Source: Variovorax paradoxus B4 (lineage in GTDB: Bacteria; Pseudomonadota; Gammaproteobacteria; Burkholderiales; Burkholderiaceae_C). From it: a DNA stretch of 64,000 nucleotides. Position numbers and translations under genes: made by a program. The stretch covers positions 2,418,001-2,482,000 of the forward strand of contig NC_022247.1 of NCBI RefSeq assembly GCF_000463015.1, given 5' to 3'. A model generated the notes under the pieces. It was not told where the DNA came from and searched no databases. It saw only the letters and a program-made list of their open reading frames with translations. Positions within the stretch are counted from its first letter, which is position 1. Every line of letters starts with the position of its first letter. Positions 58,401 to 64,000 of the stretch are shown piece after piece.

Positions 58401-59513
58401 GTGGCCGGTTTCGTGATGCCCGACCACCTCGACGAAAGCCTGGAACTGTTCAGCGTCGACGGCTCGCCCATCGGCGAGCTGCTGCACGAGCCGGTGAGCG
58501 GCGGCGTGATGTGGGAGATTGCCGCCGGCCGTGAAGGCCCGGCCGACTCCGGCCCGCTGTACGGCCTGGCGCCAGCGCAGCAGGCGCTCGGCCGCTTCGC
58601 CAGCGGCCTGGTGGCCGCCGATGCCGCCGCGCGCGCCGGCGCGCCGCTGGCGCCCGACAGCGGGCAGGAGACGGCGCTGTCGGCCCTGCTGCGCGCCATC
58701 GACACCACGCTGTGGACGGTCGACAGCTTTGCCGCGCTCGGCAGCGAGCACGTGGCCGGGCTGGTGGGCCGGCCCATTGCGGTGGTGCGCGCGCAACTCA
58801 AGCTGGAGCTGCGGCCGCCGGACGACATCGACCTGAGCGACGCGCAGCGCGCCGAGGAATGGGTCGACGCCGAGCGCGAGGCCGCGCGCCACGCCTTCCC
58901 GGTGCGCATCGGCGAGGTCACGCGCAGCGACGACGGCGTGCTGGGCTTCTTCGTGGACGATGACTATGCGCACTTCCGCCTGGTCGACAAGGCCATTGCC
59001 GGCACCGCCGCCGAGGCCGGCCGCAGCCGCGGGCAGCTGGGCCTGTACGCCAGCGTGACCGGCATGCCGCCCAGGACCTCGATCACGCACCCCTACATCG
59101 CCGGCACCGACGACGCCGACACGCTGATGCTGCACATCGGCCAGAGCGTGACGCTGACGATCTTCATGCATCCGGCCGGCAAGGCCACGCTCACATCGGG
59201 CGTGCTGCCGCGCAAGGCGCTGCAGCTGGCGCGCGACTGGGTCGGGCCGGGGCTCGCGACCATCGCGCCCTCGCTGCGCACCGGGCCGGTGATGGTGGAA
59301 ACCGACCTCGACAAGGAAGGGCAGGTGCGCCTGCCCAAGGTGTCGGTGTTCGGCAAGGACCAGAACTTCCTGTGGCGCGACACGCCCGCCACCTGGCGCA
59401 CCGACGCGATCCTGGCCGCGACGCAGACCGCGCTGCTGCCCGACACGCCGGCCGAACTGCGCGAAGGATGGATCCGCGTGGCGCCGGATGCGCCGAAGGA
59501 GGGGCAGCCATGA
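55479..59513 (+). CDS. Large hypothetical protein of the giant operon (1344 aa)
   Basis: A 1344-aa unrecognised protein, starting one base inside the previous stop. No signal peptide. Near residue 100 the segment PAGVHLHWAMPDALLRGT looks like a conserved motif. Alanine-rich linkers near residues 315-330 and 690-710 (AARAARAGAAAAAQRPIEPG) divide it in at least three globular parts. The C-terminal third contains DDIDLSDAQRAEEWVDAERE and ends with FGKDQNFLWRDTPATWRTDA, followed by ELREGWIRV. Its place between the 339-aa and propeller genes and the ATGA link to the latter argue for a complex. Function unknown. Confidence 0.78.
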   Translation: MATQLKLAAEDVRQLTYGKRFLAADRAQLDVREISTWDKYLLREHRLLVPMNVQALYVQPGSAEPMVRLPMLVAGPTGKGVEDPEDGMPDPFAAGTPRPAGVHLHWAMPDALLRGTLATRADGAANRLALPVLPDRWVVLRILLPRGSKNAVTTGWVLEADRAIAVPLGSWTEGGSKSAVPAGETIERGRLTGTVGGSISWSGVYDAVLNRFAFHDTLADVAALAPQGVDEDCAAYVVAGWWSDPALDPLDKARSSNSLDELLARLRWGLLYEWGDEKWTQEQDRAQFELRKALGLTTEERWSSKRPLDIPAPVKRTGVAAAAAAVAAPAPAYTPIDKTFVEVQMLTAASTFSADAGRRFVAPPWHLRSSLLHGAIYGVPVAGTAPVDRRPSAGTLRVAIGQHEDEMLAALSAAPQATPEQRRASERLLTAFTAQKINRLGSPDGLVELEEHEHAAAFTSVPGGIDGDDRYMQRVQTGGAGGMAVGKYRGQRATANVEAVKKGLGEGAPRAAQAVGGTTVYSSKSKPTLINASAARVNDIARSRVGEVLAPTESRIVKRPAARFAFPDEPMVAIRGASRSLRHGNDGRGSAAGTLTCRWPTHVIQEISGVIAKDRFVRSLGNGSVPSEALTLAREAVLHDPYHDDWIADAVAPSAAGRTGIFNRLKAESVLRFGVDGTYDGATAFLGSAAAPKTARAARAGAAAAAQRPIEPGVQQHQRMVADETRKLSLYKGADPDLVGVTTWAQPWIPMWLEWELQVEGIDPPTLEAWHLGAVDLETQGTAGQGAGTVLRGRALLTTGAAHTLHRAISDWLTAEDKLDAIHAGQVDEATEAAYQTLDAAVDKLDVVTAALDGMRTQLLGLAVTDGLRRPASGGGIANPAPIAPPHMLLAGALTLTRARLLDAFGRTLDVPVGQVAVPMRSALPARPNALAVAPRLMRPARWQFKLVDAKTEVGTVGVDARVDQIDTTLQVNPVAGFVMPDHLDESLELFSVDGSPIGELLHEPVSGGVMWEIAAGREGPADSGPLYGLAPAQQALGRFASGLVAADAAARAGAPLAPDSGQETALSALLRAIDTTLWTVDSFAALGSEHVAGLVGRPIAVVRAQLKLELRPPDDIDLSDAQRAEEWVDAEREAARHAFPVRIGEVTRSDDGVLGFFVDDDYAHFRLVDKAIAGTAAEAGRSRGQLGLYASVTGMPPRTSITHPYIAGTDDADTLMLHIGQSVTLTIFMHPAGKATLTSGVLPRKALQLARDWVGPGLATIAPSLRTGPVMVETDLDKEGQVRLPKVSVFGKDQNFLWRDTPATWRTDAILAATQTALLPDTPAELREGWIRVAPDAPKEGQP

Positions 59514-62500
59514 GCCGGTACGAATGGCCGATTGCGCCCGCGCACGCCGACGAGGGCGACGGCGACGACCCGGCGGCGCGCAGCCGCTACAACTCGCGCC
59601 GGCGCAGCGCGCTCGATCTGGGGAAAGCACTGCGCGCCAGCCGCACGCCGCAGCAGTTGCCTCCTGCGGCGCGACGCGGGCGCGCACCCGGACCCTTCGC
59701 CCCAATCATGGGCGACCAGTTCGTGTGGCAGCACCTGGGCCCGGCCACCGTGCTGGGCGGCCAGGCCGAAGGCAACCCGCGCGTGGCCGGCCGCATCAAT
59801 GCGCTGTGCGTGCACGAGCTCGGCCAGCGCATCTATGCGGCGTCGGCCAACGGCGGTGTCTGGTACTCGAAGAACGGTGGCGACAGCTGGGTCTCGGTGG
59901 GCGGGCTGGCGCCGACCAACACGGCGGGCATCAACCGGCCCGCGCAGCGCAACGCCTGCGGTGCGCTCGAAGTGATCTTCGGCACCAACGAAGGCGACGA
60001 CACCGTGTTCCTGGGCACCGGCGAAGTGAACAGCGACCCCGAGGGCCACGTCGGCGATTCGGAAGGCGGCGTGGGCATCCTGGTGGGCGACAAGCCGGCC
60101 AAGCCCGGCGCCGCGGCCGACCCGTGGAAGCCCGAGGCCCACCACCTGGTCAACAACGGCATCTACCGCTTCGCGCGCGACCCCGAGAGCGCCACCATCC
60201 TGGTGGCCACGCTCACCGGCCTGTACCAGCGCCCGGCGGCGCACGCCGGCGAGGTCGACTGGGGCCGGCCCACCGCCACGCCCTTCGCCACGCTGGACAA
60301 GCCCTGCACCGACATCCTCTGGACGGCGGCCAACGGCACGTCGCCCGCGCGCTGCTGGGTGTGGGTGAAGGATGGCCCCGACTTCGGCCTCTGGGTGCGC
60401 GCCAACGGCACCGCCAATTTCAAGAAGGTGACGGTCGATGCGACAGCGGGCCTGGCCTACGTCGCGCGGCGGGGCGCGCTGGCGGCCTCCAACCCGCCGA
60501 CGCAGGTGTGGCTGCTCAACGACTACGGCGGCGGCGCCGGCACCGCGGGCCTGTTCCGCGTGACCAACCCGGCCAGCGGCACCGACCCGGTGGCGCACGG
60601 CGTGGTCGGCGTGCCCGACGTGCTGCGCAACCAGGGCTTCTACGACATCGCCATCGCAGTCGACCCCAACAACGCCAACCGCGTGGTGCTGGGCGGCTGC
60701 TTCATGGAAGACGTGCAGCTGGACGGCAAGCAAGTCCAATACAACGCTGCGATCACCGTGGCCGACGTCGCGGCCAATCCCGCCAACGCCGGCATCCTGA
60801 CCTATGGGCAGCCCAACCGCTACACGCTCATCGGCCTGGGCGCGCATGCCGACGTGCACGCGCTGGCCTTCAGCAACGCCGGCACCTCGCTGTGGACGGG
60901 CTGCGACGGCGGCGTGTTCCGCAGCGACCGGCCCGACCGCCCGGCCGGCTTCTATCCGCGCAACCACGGTCTGAGCATCAGCGAGAGCAACTACGTGGCC
61001 TGCCATCCCATGGCCGAGGGGCACCTCCTCAGCGGCCTGCAGGACAACGGCACGGTGCAGCGCATGTCCAGCGGCGTGTGGAAGATGAAGTACATGGGCG
61101 ACGGCGGCGGCATCGTCCTGAACGCGGCCAACCCGAGCGAGTCCTTCGCGCAGTACGTGCAGGGCAACTGGAACCGCGACCCCACCGGCGGCACCGGCCC
61201 GCTGACCCGCGGCAACCTGGTGCTGCCTTCCGAACGCGACGGCGCCGCCTTCTATTCGATGCCGGCCAACATCGCCAACACGCGCAGCGCGCCGGCGGCG
61301 GGCGTGCCGGCCAGCTTCAGCCAGACCTTGATCGGCACCTGGCGGCTCTGGTACTCGGACGACTTCGGCAAAAGCTGGGTCACGCTGCCCACCGCGACCG
61401 ACCCGCTGGCCGGCATGACCGCCACGCCGCCGGTCATCAACGCCGGGCAGGACAGCCTCGGCAACGTGATCACCGCCTGCCGCTGGCAGGGCCCCGACGT
61501 GGCCTGGGTGCTGTGCGACCAGCGCATCCGGCGCTATTCGCGCGCCGCCGGCGCGCCCAACGGCGGCGGCCCGGGCGTGTGGGTGGACCAGAACGTGGTG
61601 CCGACCGGCTACACCCCGCCGCCCACCCCGCCCGGCATCCCGCCCAGCCCCGAGCCCGGGGGCAAGGCCAAGAAGCGGCCGCCCCCGCCGCCACCCGCGC
61701 CTGCCCCCGCGCCCCTGCCGATCTCGCTGCTCGACTCGGAGGTATGGACCGACATGGCACCCAACCTCGACGCGCCGCCGGCGCCCGGCCAGCCGCCCGC
61801 GCAGCACGGCACGCTGGGCGCGCTGTACGTGGGCACCATCGGCCACAAGACGATGCCCAACACCGACACGCTGTTCTGGTTCGACGGCACCGACAAGTGG
61901 TATCCCACCGGTCTTCATGCCATCGTGCCGGCGCCGGTGCTGGCCATCGCCTGCCGGCCGGAGCTTCCGCTGGAGGTGTGGGCCGGCACCGCGGTGGGCG
62001 TGTGGCAGGGCGTGCGCACCGACCACGGCGCCGATGCGCCGACCTGGGCCTGGACGCAGCGCGTCAACGGCCTGCCCGAGGCGGCGGTGGAAGACCTGGC
62101 CTTCCACAGCTTCAACGGCGTGACCCTGCTGCGCGCGGGCGTCGCAGCGCGCGGCGTGTGGGAGCTGCGGCTGGATGATCCGACCGCGGCTGACCGGACC
62201 TACCTGCGCATCCACGAGGACGATTTGCGCTACGCCGTGCCGCCTCTGGTGACGCCGCCCAACGGCAACCTGCGCGTGCTGAAGAAGCGCGACCTGGTCA
62301 CCGACCGCTCCTGGCACAGCAGCCCCGACATCCGCCCGCGCAAGGCGCCAGCCGCCATGCCCGCACCGTCCACGCTGCCCTGGCGGCGCGACCCCTTCCG
62401 CGGCACGAAGGAGCAGTTGCGCCGCTTCCAGGCCGCGCTGCGCTCCAGCACCAGCGACCCGCGTATCGTCGCCAACGGCATCTGGGACGTGTACTTCAGC

Positions 62501-63217
62501 GAGGTGCTGCGCGACCATGGCGCGCCGGTGCTGGCGGTGCCGGCCACGGTGCCGCCCGCGCCGCCGATGCCGGCGCTGAGCGTGGCGCGCATCAACGCGG
62601 CCTTCTGGAACACGCACATGACCGGCGCCCATGCCACGCGCGAGCCCTGGGGCACCGGCAAGCCGACCGAAGCCGACCTGTACGAGCTCACACCCGACAT
62701 CCCCGAGGGCGACCTGGGCCGCACCTCGTATGCGCTGAAGCGCGGCGCCCTCAAGGTCGACATCGTGGTGCAGCACCGCGGACTCGGCGCGCGCGACGGC
62801 GCCGACGTGCGCGTGACGCTGTTGCAGTGGATCGACCCCAAGCCGCACCACCGCGCCAAGTGGAACGACACCGCGACCTGGTTCACCGACCCGGTGCCGT
62901 GGACCGGCGCGGTCAACGAGGTGCTGAACTCCGCCGCCGGCACCACCGCGCTGGCTTTCGGCGCCGGCTGGAGCTTCGTCGGCAGCACCGACGCCACGCG
63001 GCGCCAGACGCTGGCCGGCCAGACGCTGGACGCCACGCACGCCGGCATCGCGACCTTCGACCTGGCTACCGGCACGCTGGCCAACAACCGCGTGATCCTG
63101 CTGGTGGCCGTGATCCGGGCCGGCGCCGACATCGCGCTCGCACCCGCCACCCTGCAGGAGCTGGCGCTGACTCGTCCCGAAGTCGCCGTGCGTTCGCTGC
63201 ACGTCACCACCACTTGA
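59510..63217 (+). CDS. Asp-box beta-propeller protein (1235 aa)
   Basis: A 1235-aa protein overlapping the previous stop (ATGA). Repeated blades with at least two Asp-box motifs: SKNGGDSW at residues 120-127 and SDDFGKSW at 616-623, of the kind found in sialidase/Vps10/GH74-like propellers; many ILVATLTGLYQR and LWTGCDGGVFRSD strands also fit. Residues about 703-740 are a Pro-rich hinge (PPPTPPGIPPSPEPGGK, then KKRPPPPPPAPAPAP). Blade-like sequence continues to about residue 890, and the C-terminal 340 residues form another domain. No signal peptide and no glycosidase catalytic residues that I can recognise, so a binding role is more likely than hydrolysis. Confidence 0.78.
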   Translation: MSRYEWPIAPAHADEGDGDDPAARSRYNSRRRSALDLGKALRASRTPQQLPPAARRGRAPGPFAPIMGDQFVWQHLGPATVLGGQAEGNPRVAGRINALCVHELGQRIYAASANGGVWYSKNGGDSWVSVGGLAPTNTAGINRPAQRNACGALEVIFGTNEGDDTVFLGTGEVNSDPEGHVGDSEGGVGILVGDKPAKPGAAADPWKPEAHHLVNNGIYRFARDPESATILVATLTGLYQRPAAHAGEVDWGRPTATPFATLDKPCTDILWTAANGTSPARCWVWVKDGPDFGLWVRANGTANFKKVTVDATAGLAYVARRGALAASNPPTQVWLLNDYGGGAGTAGLFRVTNPASGTDPVAHGVVGVPDVLRNQGFYDIAIAVDPNNANRVVLGGCFMEDVQLDGKQVQYNAAITVADVAANPANAGILTYGQPNRYTLIGLGAHADVHALAFSNAGTSLWTGCDGGVFRSDRPDRPAGFYPRNHGLSISESNYVACHPMAEGHLLSGLQDNGTVQRMSSGVWKMKYMGDGGGIVLNAANPSESFAQYVQGNWNRDPTGGTGPLTRGNLVLPSERDGAAFYSMPANIANTRSAPAAGVPASFSQTLIGTWRLWYSDDFGKSWVTLPTATDPLAGMTATPPVINAGQDSLGNVITACRWQGPDVAWVLCDQRIRRYSRAAGAPNGGGPGVWVDQNVVPTGYTPPPTPPGIPPSPEPGGKAKKRPPPPPPAPAPAPLPISLLDSEVWTDMAPNLDAPPAPGQPPAQHGTLGALYVGTIGHKTMPNTDTLFWFDGTDKWYPTGLHAIVPAPVLAIACRPELPLEVWAGTAVGVWQGVRTDHGADAPTWAWTQRVNGLPEAAVEDLAFHSFNGVTLLRAGVAARGVWELRLDDPTAADRTYLRIHEDDLRYAVPPLVTPPNGNLRVLKKRDLVTDRSWHSSPDIRPRKAPAAMPAPSTLPWRRDPFRGTKEQLRRFQAALRSSTSDPRIVANGIWDVYFSEVLRDHGAPVLAVPATVPPAPPMPALSVARINAAFWNTHMTGAHATREPWGTGKPTEADLYELTPDIPEGDLGRTSYALKRGALKVDIVVQHRGLGARDGADVRVTLLQWIDPKPHHRAKWNDTATWFTDPVPWTGAVNEVLNSAAGTTALAFGAGWSFVGSTDATRRQTLAGQTLDATHAGIATFDLATGTLANNRVILLVAVIRAGADIALAPATLQELALTRPEVAVRSLHVTTT

Positions 63218-63237
63218 GGAAGAACAGGAGCCCCGCC

Positions 63238-64000
63238 ATGACCATCGTCCGGAAGATCTGCTCGCCCTACCTGCCCGTCCACAGCGGCCGCCCCGCCACG
63301 ACTGCGCGAGCGAGCGAACAGGCCGCCACCGACGAACGCGTCGACAACATCCGCATCCGGCCGCTGGGCGCGCCCGCCGCGGGCCGCGCGCGTGCCGCGG
63401 TGGAACGCATGAAACTCTGGGACAACGGCCGCACGCTGCGCGTGAAGTTCCTCGACGGCGTGCCCGAGGTGCAGGCCAGGGTCGAGGCGATCGCGCACGA
63501 GTGGGAAGCCATCGCCAACCTCACGCTGAAGTTCGTGGCAGCCGGCGCCAGCGAGATCCGCATCAGCTTCGCCGAAAAGGGCTTCTCGTGGTCGACCGTC
63601 GGCACCGACGCGCTCACCGTCGCCGCCACGAAGGCGACCATGAACTACGGCTGGCTGGAGCCGAGCACCGCGCTGCGCGAATACCAGCGCGTGGTGCGCC
63701 ACGAGTTCGGCCATGCGCTCGGCATGATCCACGAGCACCAGAACCCGGCCGCCCAGGGCCAGATCCCGTGGGACAAGGAGAAGGTCTACGCCTACTACGC
63801 GCAGCAGAACTGGACGCGCGACGACGTCGACTTCAACCTGTTCCAGCTCTACAGCGAGGACAGCACCAACCACACCGCGTTCGACCCGACCTCGATCATG
63901 GAATACGCGATCCCCGATTCGCTGACGGTCGGCTCGTATTCGGTCGGCTGGAACACCGAGTTCTCGGCCACCGACATCGAGTTCATGCGCCGCCAGTACC
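63238..64000 (+). CDS. Astacin-like zinc metalloprotease (partial, runs off the window)
   Basis: The first 254 residues are visible. HEFGHALGMIH at 155-165 is the HExxHxxGxxH metzincin zinc motif (H155, E156, H159, H165), and SIMEY at 219-223 is the Met-turn with M221 and Y223, both as in astacins (M12A). A globular N-terminal part precedes it (WDNGRTLRVKFLDGVP). There is no N-terminal signal peptide, unusual for an astacin. It starts 20 bp after the propeller gene with AGGAG upstream, so it belongs to the operon. The C-terminus is outside the window. Confidence 0.85.
   Translation, partial: MTIVRKICSPYLPVHSGRPATTARASEQAATDERVDNIRIRPLGAPAAGRARAAVERMKLWDNGRTLRVKFLDGVPEVQARVEAIAHEWEAIANLTLKFVAAGASEIRISFAEKGFSWSTVGTDALTVAATKATMNYGWLEPSTALREYQRVVRHEFGHALGMIHEHQNPAAQGQIPWDKEKVYAYYAQQNWTRDDVDFNLFQLYSEDSTNHTAFDPTSIMEYAIPDSLTVGSYSVGWNTEFSATDIEFMRRQY

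Noticed and set aside
61600..61730. Possible frameshift or gene fusion at the Pro-rich stretch of the propeller protein
   Set aside because: The frame is open and similar propeller-type sequence continues on both sides; it reads as a natural hinge.
41777..64000. Giant operon as a contractile tail, Tc toxin or Rhs locus
   Set aside because: No sheath, tube, baseplate, AAA+ ATPase, Rhs/YD repeat or toxin-complex motif was seen in the part present.

Overview
The window is GC-rich, densely packed, and reads as the chromosome of a betaproteobacterium, most likely a Comamonadaceae member close to Variovorax. The evidence is several orphan TctC/Bug-type solute receptors, a complete meta-cleavage aromatic pathway, an isc-hsc-fdx cluster followed by dnaQ, intracellular PHA depolymerase, and a propionyl-CoA carboxylase/methylmalonyl-CoA mutase operon. 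No database was searched. All family names come from motifs and memory.

0-11.3 kb: a LysR regulator is divergent from a nine-gene catabolic operon: Bug receptor, extradiol dioxygenase, class II aldolase-like protein, semialdehyde dehydrogenase, hydratase, decarboxylase, tautomerase, acetaldehyde dehydrogenase, hydroxy-oxovalerate aldolase. It would take a ring-cleavage product to pyruvate and acetyl-CoA. A SnoaL-like gene and a chorismate mutase/Bug pair follow.

11.3-16.1 kb: a decayed tyrosine integrase lies against dusA, whose 5' end is unusually AT-rich. Next come a TfdA/TauD dioxygenase, a Bug gene reduced by internal deletion, an IclR regulator and a GntR/FCD regulator.

16.2-25.1 kb: methylmalonyl-CoA mutase, GNAT, meaB, pccB, pccA, bioB and a VOC protein form one tightly packed propionyl-CoA operon, including the biotin supply step.

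25-31.9 kb: a DinB/TetR divergent pair and an Lrp/EamA divergent pair, each around a palindrome, then a minus-strand phaZ-rsxB-lysE operon and an aromatic/aspartate aminotransferase divergent from uvrB.

32-40.6 kb: uvrB, then iscR-iscS-iscU-iscA, an intrinsic terminator, hscB-hscA-fdx, dnaQ and tRNA-Val(CAC).

40.6-41.7 kb: a recombination scar after the tRNA, with a truncated unrecognised coding fragment and a frameshifted, truncated uppP.

41.8-64 kb: the most unusual region. At least seven same-strand genes, five of the junctions overlapping by 1-4 nt or lying 20 nt apart, encode a 211-aa protein, a 3308-aa giant protein (part recalls DUF6603), proteins of 689, 339 and 1344 aa, a 1235-aa Asp-box beta-propeller protein and an astacin-like metalloprotease cut by the window edge. 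None has a visible signal peptide or membrane anchor. This is the best candidate here for an undescribed multi-protein system.
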